Origin: Paenibacillus albus
GTDB lineage: Bacteria > Bacillota > Bacilli > Paenibacillales > Paenibacillaceae
Assembly (NCBI RefSeq): GCF_003952225.1
Contig: NZ_CP034437.1
Coordinates: 585,001 to 649,000 of the forward strand
Direction of reading: 5' to 3'
Length of the DNA: 64,000 bases
In this document: in pieces, positions 1 to 8,356 of the stretch
Position numbering within the stretch: the first letter of the stretch is position 1
Layout of the letters: each line of letters starts with the position of its first letter
Notes under the pieces: generated by a model
What the model saw: the letters and a program-made list of their open reading frames with translations, nothing else
Told to the model about the DNA's origin: nothing
Database searches by the model: none
Made by a program: the position numbers and the translations under genes

Positions 1-1
1 G

Positions 2-952
2 CCGAGCCAGTCGATCCTATTAATTAGCGCCTACCATGAGTCAGAACTGAAGATGGCGGTACAATCGAATTCCATTGTCAAAGCACTGCTGCATCCGATC
101 AGCCAGTCTCAGCTTTATGATGAGATCATCACCCTGTTCCGGCCGCATTTCTCAACGAACAGGTCAACGTCCGATTATTCCATTCAGTTCGCCTCGTTGA
201 AGGACGCCGCCGTCCTGCTCGTTGAGGACAATGAGATCAATCAGCTTGTTGCCAAAGAACTGCTGCGCGAGGTCGGCATCGAAGCCGATGTCGCGAGCAA
301 TGGCGAAATTGCCGTCCGTTATGCGGCAGAGCGGCGCTATGACGCGATTCTGATGGATCTGCAAATGCCGGTGATGGACGGCTACGAAGCGACCAAGACG
401 ATTCGCCAATCAGCTAATGGCAAGACGATCCCGATTGTCGCGATGACCGCTGATGCCATGAAGGGCGTAGAAGATCAAGTGCTCTCCGTCGGCATGAACG
501 GCTACTTAACCAAGCCTTTCGACCCGATTGACCTATACAGCATGCTCCAGCGGCTTTTGAAGCAAACGCGGGAGCAAGCGTCGTCCGCCGCGGCACTGGA
601 AGCTGCCGCCGCTAAGGCTGAGCCGCATCTCGACCAAGCCTCTGCGATCGCGCGGCTTAGCGGTAATAGCGCCTTGTACCGCCAAATTATCGGGCTATTC
701 ATTAACAATCACGCGTTCGGGCTTCATCTGGCTCGCGAAGCTTTCGCCGCAGGCGATCTGAAATCGGCGGTGCTGCATGTCCATACGCTGAAGGGCGTCG
801 CTTCCAACATCGGTGCAGACCAGCTCGCCGCATTAATGGCCAAGCTGCAAGCCGCACTGCAGGCTGGCGATCACGCGGAAGCAAGCATCCTCCAGCTCGA
901 AGCAGAGTTAGAGCTGCAGGCGGTGCTGCTTGAGGCAAGCTGGATTGAATAA
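2..952 (+). CDS. Hybrid sensor histidine kinase, C-terminal part (receiver-receiver-HPt), cut by window edge
   Basis: The frame is open from base 2 to the stop at 952, so this is the 3' end of a longer gene and the ATG at 53 is internal. The first ~45 residues look like the end of a degenerate receiver (LLIS, then a KALLHPIS segment in place of the usual K-P loop). A complete receiver follows at about residues 70-185, with acidic pair ED, phospho-acceptor Asp near 119 (LMDLQMP) and KPF. A C-terminal HPt domain has His near 261 in HTLKG. This is the usual phosphorelay tail of hybrid kinases. Input domain and kinase core lie outside the window, so the signal cannot be inferred. The hybrid kinase at 37.4 kb has the same degenerate-plus-intact receiver order but no HPt. 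Confidence 0.9.
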   Translation, partial: PSQSILLISAYHESELKMAVQSNSIVKALLHPISQSQLYDEIITLFRPHFSTNRSTSDYSIQFASLKDAAVLLVEDNEINQLVAKELLREVGIEADVASNGEIAVRYAAERRYDAILMDLQMPVMDGYEATKTIRQSANGKTIPIVAMTADAMKGVEDQVLSVGMNGYLTKPFDPIDLYSMLQRLLKQTREQASSAAALEAAAAKAEPHLDQASAIARLSGNSALYRQIIGLFINNHAFGLHLAREAFAAGDLKSAVLHVHTLKGVASNIGADQLAALMAKLQAALQAGDHAEASILQLEAELELQAVLLEASWIE

Positions 953-956
953 AGAA

Positions 957-1003
957 CGCCCTTTCGACTGTCCGTAATGGAGCAATCGAAAGGGCGATTT
1001 TTT
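957..1003 (+). terminator. Intrinsic terminator after hybrid kinase
   Basis: An 11-bp perfect stem (CGCCCTTTCGA / TCGAAAGGGCG) is followed by ATTTTTTATTA. It also lies just past the end of the convergent gene at 1018, so it may work weakly on both strands. Confidence 0.9.
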
Positions 1004-1017
1004 ATTATATAGAGCCT

Positions 1018-2154
1018 CTACTCGGCGCCGCCAAACACGCGTTTAACGGCCTCCAAGTAAGCCATGCCATGCTTCGTATCCGGCTCCAAGTAGCTGCCTT
1101 CGGTCCATTCATTCCAAGCGTTGATCGTGAACGCCTTGAAGCCGTTGATGTCGCGGTCCAGGAAAGCTCTCATCTGCTCGAGCGACTGCCGGAACTGCTC
1201 CGGCGTATTGCCGGCCATCATGCTCATATGCGGATAGCCGAGATTCTCATAGACATCGGACTGCACGGTGCGCGGCGAAGAGTCCCAGCCCATCGTTACA
1301 TTCGGGAGATAAGGCACGCCGTAGGCGGCGCTGAACTTCTCCCAGTCGCCTGCCGACTTCTCCGCAATCTCGGAATAAGGCGTCTCTGGAAATACCGGCA
1401 GCTCCTGATGGTGAATCCACACATACGAGGATACGCTGTCGATACCGAGCGCCGTAATCATCTCTACGGGATTCGAGATGCGCTCCTCGCCGGGAAGAAT
1501 CTGCACGCCCCATACGACTGCATTTAGGTGCAGCTCGCCAAGACCCGCCTCGCGGACGCGAACGCGGAAGTCATCCAGCGCCTCCTTCGTAGCATCGATG
1601 CCGCCCAGTCCTTTGACGAGGCTCATCATTTCATACACCGAGAAGTACAGCTTGCCGTCCACGCGCCAGTAGTTGCTTCGGCCAAAGTATGTACGAATCA
1701 TATGATCCGTCGCCTCCGTGAAAGCCGCGCGGCTGACCGTGCCTTCGGCGAGCACATTGAACGGCTTGCTCCGCTGCGCCGGATGGATATCAATCCAATC
1801 ATGGTTGGCCCACATGAGGGCGAACTTCAAGCGATCGCTGTTCGCTGCCTCGAGAAACCCCTTCTCCAGCGCGCGATCCAGATACGGCCCATCCTCGTAC
1901 CAATACCAGTCGAAGATAAAAGCGTCGATGCCGTGATCAGCCGCCGCATCGATTTTGCGTGCCATTACGGCAGGATTAGCTTCATCCTCATAGCCCCACA
2001 GCGGCACCTTCGGCTGGTCATGGCCTTCGAAGCGCGGCGTCGCCCGCTTCGTCAGCTCCCACTCGGTCCATCCTTTGCCGTGCCAGGCTTCGTTCCTTGG
2101 GTCCACGTGATAATTCGGAAAATAATAAACCGCCGCTTCATACCTTTTGCTCAT
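1018..2154 (-). CDS. Glycoside hydrolase family 99-like (WbsX-type) protein
   Basis: The 378-residue product matches the GH99-like/WbsX domain found in polysaccharide loci and in cytosolic glycan-processing enzymes. Visible features are the early YYFPNYHVD and WHGKGWTEWE, a mid-protein FIFDWYWYEDGPYL, MWANHDW, and the C-terminal AFTINAWNEWTEGSYLEP stretch rich in Trp and Glu. No signal peptide is visible, so it is probably cytoplasmic. The ATG at 2154 is preferred because AGGGGG lies 10 bases upstream; an in-frame start at 2202 lacks a ribosome site. An AraC regulator gene is just upstream on the same strand with a cre-like site between them, suggesting sugar-responsive control. Whether it is a hydrolase or a transferase cannot be told from sequence alone. 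Confidence 0.82.
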   Translation of the reverse strand: MSKRYEAAVYYFPNYHVDPRNEAWHGKGWTEWELTKRATPRFEGHDQPKVPLWGYEDEANPAVMARKIDAAADHGIDAFIFDWYWYEDGPYLDRALEKGFLEAANSDRLKFALMWANHDWIDIHPAQRSKPFNVLAEGTVSRAAFTEATDHMIRTYFGRSNYWRVDGKLYFSVYEMMSLVKGLGGIDATKEALDDFRVRVREAGLGELHLNAVVWGVQILPGEERISNPVEMITALGIDSVSSYVWIHHQELPVFPETPYSEIAEKSAGDWEKFSAAYGVPYLPNVTMGWDSSPRTVQSDVYENLGYPHMSMMAGNTPEQFRQSLEQMRAFLDRDINGFKAFTINAWNEWTEGSYLEPDTKHGMAYLEAVKRVFGGAE

Positions 2155-2234
2155 CGGTTGATACCCCCTAGCGAATTGTCGTTCCAGTTCTTCTAAGTTC
2201 ATCGTACATCAGGAGGATGATGGTGTATTTGGAG

Positions 2235-2248
2235 CGTAAGCGCTTCTT
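2235..2248. promoter_or_regulatory. Candidate CcpA cre-like site
   Basis: CGTAAGCGCTTCTT matches 12 of 14 positions of the cre consensus TGWAARCGYTWNCW and has the AAGCGCTT palindrome typical of LacI/CcpA operators. It lies about 80 bp upstream of the GH99-like start. A single site found by eye; a LacI-family operator is an alternative. Confidence 0.45.
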
Positions 2249-2269
2249 TTTGCACAAATGGCGAAAATG

Positions 2270-3190
2270 CTACAACGACGTGCCGCGCAGCGAATCGCTG
2301 TAAGCCCGCGGAGGCAGCCCTTCATGCTTCTTGAATAGGCGGCTAAAATAATGAAGGTCTTCATAGCCGCACTCGGCAGCGACCTCGGCGATAGACAAGC
2401 CTCCCCGGCGCAGCAGCTCCTTCGCCCGCTCCATCCGAAGCGTCGCAAGATAACGCGACAAAGATAGGCCAGTCGCTTGTTTAAACAGTGTTCGTGCATA
2501 CTTGGTCGTCACGCCGTAGCTGCGGGCGACGCCCTCAACAGTAAATTCGGTGTCGCTGCCGTGCCGCATAAGCCCGATCATCTCCGCAATCATCGCCTTG
2601 TGCGGGCTATCCTGCTTGATCCCTTCTGCCGTATGGGTCTCCTCTAGCAGCAGCCCAATAATATCGAGCAGGCAAGCGCGCACCCTAGCCTGATAGCCGA
2701 ACGGCCTCTCGTTGAACAAGGCGAGCAAGTCAGCGAACCGCCCGGTCACCTTATGCGGCGTACTGCAATGCACGAACGGCGGCAGCTCAAAATCGGTGAA
2801 GCGCAGCACTGGCCGTTCCAGCAGCTCCTCCTGTACCGGGACTTCGGGCAGATTCGCATAATCGACGTCTACATAGATTTCGTCAGAGAAATTCTGCTCC
2901 TCGCCCATATAGAGCGGATCGAAGTGGCAGGCATAATAAGCGAATGAGCCGCCCTGCGGCACCCTGCACGCATTCACAGTGAAAGGCGGTATGACATGCA
3001 GGTCCCCTGCCTTCAGAAGAAACTCCTCATCGCCGAGTGTGAAGATTGCACAGCCCCGCGTGAGATAGATAAATTCATAATCATAGATCACCCGGCGCGG
3101 CACGCGATAATGCTCGCTGCCTTCGTTATAGTGCACATAGCGCACATACGGCGCCAATTGCAGCAAGCTTACACCAATAATAGAAGCCAT
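2270..3190 (-). CDS. AraC-family transcriptional regulator
   Basis: A 306-residue protein with an N-terminal cupin sensor (about 1-150: YEFIYLTRG, then LKAGDLHVIPP) and a C-terminal pair of helix-turn-helix motifs (about 200-300), ending in the family signature IAEVAAECGYEDLHYFSRLFKKHEGLPP. The start at 3190 has AGGAGG 10 bases upstream; the longer in-frame start at 3241 has no such site. The gene lies immediately upstream of, and on the same strand as, the GH99-like gene and 55 bp after the TauE/SafE gene. Regulators of this type usually sense a sugar through the cupin and act on the adjacent carbohydrate gene; that role is inference here. Confidence 0.9.
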   Translation of the reverse strand: MASIIGVSLLQLAPYVRYVHYNEGSEHYRVPRRVIYDYEFIYLTRGCAIFTLGDEEFLLKAGDLHVIPPFTVNACRVPQGGSFAYYACHFDPLYMGEEQNFSDEIYVDVDYANLPEVPVQEELLERPVLRFTDFELPPFVHCSTPHKVTGRFADLLALFNERPFGYQARVRACLLDIIGLLLEETHTAEGIKQDSPHKAMIAEMIGLMRHGSDTEFTVEGVARSYGVTTKYARTLFKQATGLSLSRYLATLRMERAKELLRRGGLSIAEVAAECGYEDLHYFSRLFKKHEGLPPRAYSDSLRGTSL

Positions 3191-3245
3191 GGAGCGCGAG
3201 CCTCCTAACGCTAGCGGAATATGGATAAGGCCTGCATTCAAGCAG

Positions 3246-4079
3246 CTATGTAAGAATCATGCGGCAAGCAAAGAACAGCAGCGCTGCGCACATAATCCTC
3301 ACGAGCAGCACGCTGCCGATCCGGCGGGAAATGATCGCGCCCAGCCAGCCGCCGATAAGCGCCCCCGGTGCGAGCGACAGGACGAGCACCCAGTCCCACT
3401 CTCCGCGGTACAGATGGACAGCGCTCCCGAGCAATGCCGAGATGAAGATAACGCCCATCGAGGTGGCAGTCGCAATATGCGGCGGGAAGCTGAACAGCAG
3501 CAGCATCGCCGGTATGAGCAGCACGCCTCCGCCGATGCCAAGCAAACCGGCAACGAGGCCGACCACGCCGCCAATCAGCAGCGCTGGCAATGCGTTGTAG
3601 CCGTACTGCTGCGTTGCTCCGCTGGCGTCCGTGTATGTGCGGATATAGCGCCATTGCCCCCGATACGGCTTGATCCGGCTGCGCAGCAGCAGCAATACAA
3701 CCATTAGCAGCATGAATATGCCGAACGCACGGCGGAAGGTATCCGGATTGAAGAGCGATGTCAGACTCGCCCCCACCATCGACATCGGTCCGCTCGAGAT
3801 GGCAAAGAACAGTGCGCTGCGCAGGTCTGTCTTGCCCTCTCGCATGAAGGTCAGCGTCGACGATAGCGACGTGAATACAAGCACGCCAAGCGAGACGCCT
3901 ACCGCGAGCGTCGTATCCACATCTATGCCAAGCATGGACGGGCCGAGAAGCAGCAGCGCGGGGACGATAATAACGCCGCCGCCAAGCCCGACGATGGCAC
4001 CGAAGGTAGATGCGACGAGGCCAAGCGCAAACAGGACGAGCATCGTGGGCAAGTCCCACATGAAGGAGTCTGGATGCAC
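3246..4079 (-). CDS. TauE/SafE (TSUP) family anion exporter
   Basis: The 277-residue membrane protein has two halves of hydrophobic helices, each with the family's glycine-rich entry motif (VASTFGAIVGLGGGVIIVPA near 20-45 and VGLVAGLLGIGGGVLLIPA near 155-180). About eight transmembrane helices are predicted by eye. The family exports sulfite, sulfoacetate and related organosulfur anions, but many members are unassigned. Translation probably starts at GTG 4079, with AGAGG 10 bases upstream. In staphylococcal cst operons a TSUP exporter accompanies CstR and rhodaneses; here the CstR operon is 23 kb away, so no functional link should be assumed. Confidence 0.88.
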   Translation of the reverse strand: MHPDSFMWDLPTMLVLFALGLVASTFGAIVGLGGGVIIVPALLLLGPSMLGIDVDTTLAVGVSLGVLVFTSLSSTLTFMREGKTDLRSALFFAISSGPMSMVGASLTSLFNPDTFRRAFGIFMLLMVVLLLLRSRIKPYRGQWRYIRTYTDASGATQQYGYNALPALLIGGVVGLVAGLLGIGGGVLLIPAMLLLFSFPPHIATATSMGVIFISALLGSAVHLYRGEWDWVLVLSLAPGALIGGWLGAIISRRIGSVLLVRIMCAALLFFACRMILT

Positions 4080-4229
4080 GGAGTTAGAACCTCTTTTCTG
4101 TTAGTCATTTTCAAGAGAATAGCTATTTGTATTATACCTTAACAGCCGTCCTAAAGGCCGTTTGATGCTGCATGTTTGCCGCTGACAGGGGCAGAATAAC
4201 AAGCGCAAATACGAAGGAGGGATAACCGT

Positions 4230-4352
4230 TTGGATCAAACGAGTGATTTCGTAAACAAGCTGAATGACACGCAGTCGAAGGCGGAACACAATAAGAAGGC
4301 CAAAGCCCCAGCGAAGCAGCTCTCGAACAAGCAGCACAGCACGAATAAATAG
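4230..4352 (+). CDS. DUF4023-like mini-protein, TTG start
   Basis: A 40-residue, highly charged ORF starts at TTG 4230 with a strong GGAGG 9 bases upstream. The product begins MDQTSDFVNKL, has a Lys/Glu/Asn-rich middle, and ends SNKQHSTNK. Its length and the NKQH ending resemble the DUF4023 family of ~40-residue Bacillales proteins, recalled from memory and not searched. It is transcribed opposite to both neighbours and followed at once by a hairpin terminator, so it looks like a complete one-gene unit. Function unknown; no transmembrane segment or cysteine. Confidence 0.7.
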   Translation: MDQTSDFVNKLNDTQSKAEHNKKAKAPAKQLSNKQHSTNK

Positions 4353-4357
4353 AAGAA

Positions 4358-4401
4358 GAGGCGCCTCGCCTGATCTTAAGAAGATCGGCTGGCGCCTTTT
4401 A
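4358..4401. terminator. Bidirectional terminator, mini-gene / amine oxidase
   Basis: AGGCGCC pairs with GGCGCCT and an inner GATCTT pairs with AAGATC; a T run follows on the + strand and an A-rich tract precedes it. The stop codon of the (frameshift-corrected) amine oxidase lies inside this hairpin. Confidence 0.8.
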
Positions 4402-5960
4402 TAATCCGCTCCGCTGCTTGTTCACCGCTCTCGACCGCTCCGTTCATATACCCTGATAGACCACCGACGTATGTTCCCCGGCAAAATGGCAGTTCCCCTG
4501 CACGCCCTCGGACTCCCCTTCGATGCCTGCGAATTTCGTAAACTGGCCGATTTTGCGATAGGAATAGGAGCCGAGCGAGAACGGATTATGCACCCAATAA
4601 TCGCGTGTCGCTTTCCCGTTCCACTGTGCAGTAATGCCCGGCAGCAGCGGCTCAAGCTGCTGAAGAAACCGATGTGCCCGCTCAATCGGCGAGCCCAGAT
4701 TCGCCCCTTCCGCGATGTGACCGCCGGTATATTGAACTAGAATGCCTTGGTCCCCAAGCTGGCCCCGAGTAACATCGAATGTATTCTGATATCCTGTGTC
4801 CGCGATTGTGTCGCCATTATTGCCAAGCCTCGCCCAGTACCGCTCCTTGAACTGCAGATGGAGCTTACTGTTTGACCCCATGCCGAGCTCCTCAATCGCA
4901 GCCGTCTTCAGAGGACGAAAGCCTGCCCCGCTATAGTCGACCGAGCTGCGCAGAATGGAGAACGGGAGTGTCAGCACGACTTCATCCACCTCGATTACAT
5001 ACGTCCCCCACGATCTTGAAAGCTGAGCTGGTACGTCCCATTTAACTGCTCCGCAATTGCAATCAGCCGATTCCCTCTACGAATATTGCCAGGCGCAAGC
5101 CTGTCCACCAGCCGGTGCACAATTTGGTCGTTCCCGCCTTTAACCTGATAGCGCTCATCCGAGATGCCGAAGATCGAGAACTTATCGTCCTCGCCAACTT
5201 GCTCGTGCAAGTAAATAAAGTTTAGCGCGCTCTGCTCCTCCGATTCCGCCCCATACTCGATGTTGCAGGCAATATCAATGAGCCTTCCAAGCTTCGAGTT
5301 CATGCCGCCAGGGATGCTTTCTTCGATCCAGTCGACAACAGACATCCGGTCCAGTTCAAGCGCCCGCGGCGTGTATTCGCTGTACGTGGCTGGGAAGCCA
5401 GCCTGCTGCACATCCGCTTTCAGCTTCGGAATGACTTGTTTGAAGTCAGCGGCAGCTTCAGCGAGCGTATAGGGCTGTCCATCAAAATAATAGAATGGCT
5501 CTGTTCCCGCCAGCTCTGACGCAATGAGATCCGTAGTCTTCAGGCCGAGCTCATCGATCAGCTTTCGCAGCGCATGATGGCCAGTGTCGATCAGCATACC
5601 GCCCCGTTCAATTACTTGCCCTGCTTCAAAAGCTCCTCTTCTCGAATCGCAGCGTCCGCTAATGCGCCGATGATCCGCCTCGAAGATCGTCGCGGCAAAG
5701 CCTGCCTGCTTCAGCCGATACGCGCAGGTTAGCCCGGCAAGACCTGCCCCGACGATGGCGATTCTCGGAGCTGCGGACGGTGCCGCGATACCAGGAACAG
5801 GATCTTCCTCTGACTGCGGTGCGGATGCTGCCGGCCGCGAAGGGCGTGAAGCAAGCGGATGCGGCGCCCGCCAGTGCCACTCCTCGCCTCCCGCCGATTG
5901 CGCGGCAACGGCTTCTTTATAGCTCTCTCTGAACCAACTGGCTAACGCTGTATGCGGCAT
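4376..5960 (-). pseudogene. Flavin monoamine oxidase, disrupted by two single-base frameshifts
   Basis: Three overlapping reading frames together encode one flavin amine oxidase. The first (5960 down to about 5005) has a dinucleotide-binding fold, IAIVGAGLAGLTCAYRLK, and SGRC. After the G5 run at 5005-5009 the frame breaks; restoring one G gives DRGG-TYVIEVDEVVLTLPF in the second frame. At the GGG at 4451-4453 the frame breaks again; restoring one base gives YQG-YMNGAVESGEQAAE, the conserved end of the family, to a stop at 4376. No other gene in the window shows such breaks. Either it is a decaying pseudogene or both G tracts carry sequencing errors. If intact the enzyme would be about 528 residues, FAD-bound and oxidising amines. 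Confidence 0.85.
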
Positions 5961-6071
5961 TTTTAATAAGTTCCCCCTCTAGCTTCTAAGCTTTCGCTTC
6001 TCTAGCAATCTACTACTTCATGTATGTGCTTGCTGAGCGTTAAGAGGAACGGCATCCGTGCAAAAGCGCAT

Positions 6072-6113
6072 AAAAAAGAAGCGGTTCTCCGATATCCGAA
6101 GAGACTGCTTCTT
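6072..6113 (-). terminator. Terminator after the 92-residue ORF
   Basis: Read on the minus strand, AAGAAGC and TCTC pair with GAGA and GCTTCTT, and the stem runs directly into TTTTTT. Confidence 0.8.
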
Positions 6114-6129
6114 ACTGGTGATAGATCGA

Positions 6130-6408
6130 TTAGTCTTCGTAGCCTGCGATACCTTTGTCCATCAAATAATCCATCTCTGCCTCGATAATGTCCTCGACAG
6201 TCGGCTCGTCCAGCTTCATGCCCGGACGGCTGAGGATGTAGTCCACGAGCTCATCGCTGTCGATGCTCACTTCGCCGTTCTTGTCTTCCGGCGCGTTGTT
6301 GATAAAAGCCTGCTCATGCTTCAGCACTTGTTCGATGCTGGCCGGAGCGGCTTTTGTTTTGCCCGCGATGAACGCGACAAGCTCCTGCATGTTGATCTGA
6401 TCGCTCAT
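6130..6408 (-). CDS. Small acidic protein of unknown function
   Basis: A 92-residue protein starting MSDQINMQELVAFIAGKT, strongly acidic in its second half (SIDSDELVDYIL, TVEDIIEAEMDYLMD). No membrane segment, signal or cysteine is present. The helical pattern resembles small anti-sigma-like or phage-like helical proteins, but no family is recognised. The ATG at 6408 is preferred over the TTG six codons upstream because GGAG lies 12 bases before it. It is a single-gene unit: a terminator follows within 60 bp, and the gene upstream (6458) is separated by 49 bp on the same strand. Confidence 0.6.
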   Translation of the reverse strand: MSDQINMQELVAFIAGKTKAAPASIEQVLKHEQAFINNAPEDKNGEVSIDSDELVDYILSRPGMKLDEPTVEDIIEAEMDYLMDKGIAGYED

Positions 6409-6457
6409 AGTTGTTGTCAGCTCCAATGTACGTTTTTGTAGGTTTATTGTAGCACAC

Positions 6458-7426
6458 TTACGGGATTAGCAAAATTTTGCCTGTACTCGCTCGGCTCTCC
6501 AAGTATTGATGCGCCTCTGCACCTTCTGCGAGCGGGAATGTCTTCGGCTCAGCCACCTTCAGGCGGCCCTCAAGCATATCTGTGAAAAGCGAACCCGCGC
6601 GGCTGCTCCTCTCCGCTGCGCTCGTCACATGATTCCACAGATCGCCGCCGGTCAGCGTCTTGCTCGTATCCATCAGCATGCGCGGATCGACAGGCTGCGG
6701 ATCGCCCCCTGCCATGCCGAAGAAGACGACCGTGCCGCGTATGCGCACAGCCTTGAAGCTGTCCATCAGCGTCGAACCGACGGAATCATACGCGACATCG
6801 ACGCCTTCGGCTTGCTGCGACCATGCCAGCACGCTGCTCACCCAGTCGCTGCTATAGAGGAAAACTTCATCGGCGCCGACGGCCAGCGCCGCGTCGCGCT
6901 TCGTTGGGCTTGACGTCAGACCCACGACTCGAGCGCCGCGTGCCTTGCTTAGCTGAATAAGGAGTTGGCCGACTCCTCCTGCCGCTGCATGGACAAGCAC
7001 CGTGTCGCCTGCTTGCACGTTATAGCTGTCGTTCACTAAGTAATGCGCAGTCAGGCCTTGCAGCAGCACCGATGCGGCAGCCTCATAGCTGATACCCTCC
7101 AGCAGCTTAATGGCGCGGTCTGCCGGTACAATGACAAACTCGGCATTGGCATGCGGCACATCCGCGAAGCCGATTCGGTCGCCAACCTGGAAGCCTGTCA
7201 CGTCCGGCGCGACTTCGACGATTTCGCCAGCACCTTCGTAGCCGAGAATGTACGGCGGCTCGCCTACTAGGTGATAATTGCCGCGACGGCGGTAAATATC
7301 GGCGTAATTCAGGCCGACTGCGCGAGTTCGTACCCGCACAGCGCCTGACGTGAGAGACGGTGCCGGAATCTCTTGCAGCGCGAGCACTTCCGGGCCGCCA
7401 AATGTATGGAAGACTAAAGCTTTCAT
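6458..7426 (-). CDS. NADPH:quinone oxidoreductase-type MDR dehydrogenase
   Basis: A 322-residue zinc-independent medium-chain dehydrogenase. It has the GroES-like N-terminal domain (NYADIYRRRG; GYEGAGEIVEV) and a Rossmann domain with AAAGGVGQLLIQLSK near 150. The cysteines that bind catalytic zinc in alcohol dehydrogenases are missing, as expected of the quinone oxidoreductase (QorA) branch. It would reduce quinones or enones with NADPH in the cytoplasm. GAGGTGA lies 5-8 bases before the ATG at 7426. It is divergent from mqnB; a link between quinone reduction and menaquinone synthesis is possible but only suggested by position. Confidence 0.9.
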   Translation of the reverse strand: MKALVFHTFGGPEVLALQEIPAPSLTSGAVRVRTRAVGLNYADIYRRRGNYHLVGEPPYILGYEGAGEIVEVAPDVTGFQVGDRIGFADVPHANAEFVIVPADRAIKLLEGISYEAAASVLLQGLTAHYLVNDSYNVQAGDTVLVHAAAGGVGQLLIQLSKARGARVVGLTSSPTKRDAALAVGADEVFLYSSDWVSSVLAWSQQAEGVDVAYDSVGSTLMDSFKAVRIRGTVVFFGMAGGDPQPVDPRMLMDTSKTLTGGDLWNHVTSAAERSSRAGSLFTDMLEGRLKVAEPKTFPLAEGAEAHQYLESRASTGKILLIP

Positions 7427-7579
7427 GTTGTCACCTCGTCCTTATGATTACCCTACTAGCTTACTCCTATAGGGGGATCGGCTCAAGCGAGAGAGCTCTT
7501 CGTTTGAACTTGGCAGATGAGGGGAGTACAATAAATGTAATTGTTTAAGCAGATTACAGCGTCAAAGGAGGACATGTCC

Positions 7580-8356
7580 GTGACTGAAAAGGAAGTGCAA
7601 GAAGCAAGCTCGCATGGACGCGTGCTTATTGTGACCGCAGTTGACGCGGAGCGCGACGCCGTGCTTCGCGGCTTGCGCGGTGACGAACGGTTCGATGTCA
7701 TCGCCGCAGGCGTTGGTCCCGCGGCAGCGGCTGCGGTGACTGCGGTGAAGATCGCCTCGGCGGCCGCCGGAGCTGGCAAGGCTGCTGCGGAAGCAGGAGA
7801 TCATCGTGCGGGGCTGGTCGCCGCTACTGGCGAAGGATCAGGAGCTGGCGCGGGGGCGTATCGCCTCGTGATTAGCGCTGGCATCGCGGGCGGCTTCCCT
7901 GGGCGCGCGCCCATCGGCTCGCTCGTCGTCGCGACCGATATGATTGCCGCCGATCTCGGGGTCGAGACCCCGGATGGCTTTGCAAGCGTGGATGAGCTCG
8001 GCTTCGGCTCATCCCGCATTCTGGCCGACGCTCGCCTGGCGAGCGCGCTTGCCGCGAAGCTTGGCGGCGCAGCCGGCCTGACCGTCAGCACGGGACCTGT
8101 GCTGACGGTAACAACGGCGACGGGCACCGCCGCCACCGCCGCGGAGCATCTGCGGCGCGTGCCCGGCGCGACCGCCGAAGCAATGGAAGGCTTCGGCGTC
8201 GCTATAGCTGCGCAGCACGCGGGGCTTCCCGTGCTGGAGCTGCGCGCCATCTCGAACGCGGTCGGCCCGCGTGACCGGGATGCTTGGCGCATCGGCGATG
8301 CGCTGCGTGCGCTCGAACAAGCAAGTACAATTCTTACGGAGGTGCTCTCATCATGA
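7580..8356 (+). CDS. mqnB: Futalosine hydrolase
   Basis: MqnB splits futalosine to hypoxanthine and dehypoxanthinyl futalosine in the alternative menaquinone pathway. The 258-residue protein belongs to the nucleoside phosphorylase fold: VTAVDAERDAV at the start, a glycine-rich ISAGIAGGF, then VATDMIAADLGVETPDGF, and the purine-binding EAMEGFGVAIAA before a conserved RAISN. A low-complexity Ala/Gly insertion sits near residues 50-85. GTG 7580 is chosen because AAAGGAGG ends 8 bases before it; the ATG at 7574 is too close. The stop overlaps the mqnD start by 4 bases (ATGA), implying translational coupling. The other mqn genes are not in the window. Confidence 0.92.
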   Translation: MTEKEVQEASSHGRVLIVTAVDAERDAVLRGLRGDERFDVIAAGVGPAAAAAVTAVKIASAAAGAGKAAAEAGDHRAGLVAATGEGSGAGAGAYRLVISAGIAGGFPGRAPIGSLVVATDMIAADLGVETPDGFASVDELGFGSSRILADARLASALAAKLGGAAGLTVSTGPVLTVTTATGTAATAAEHLRRVPGATAEAMEGFGVAIAAQHAGLPVLELRAISNAVGPRDRDAWRIGDALRALEQASTILTEVLSS

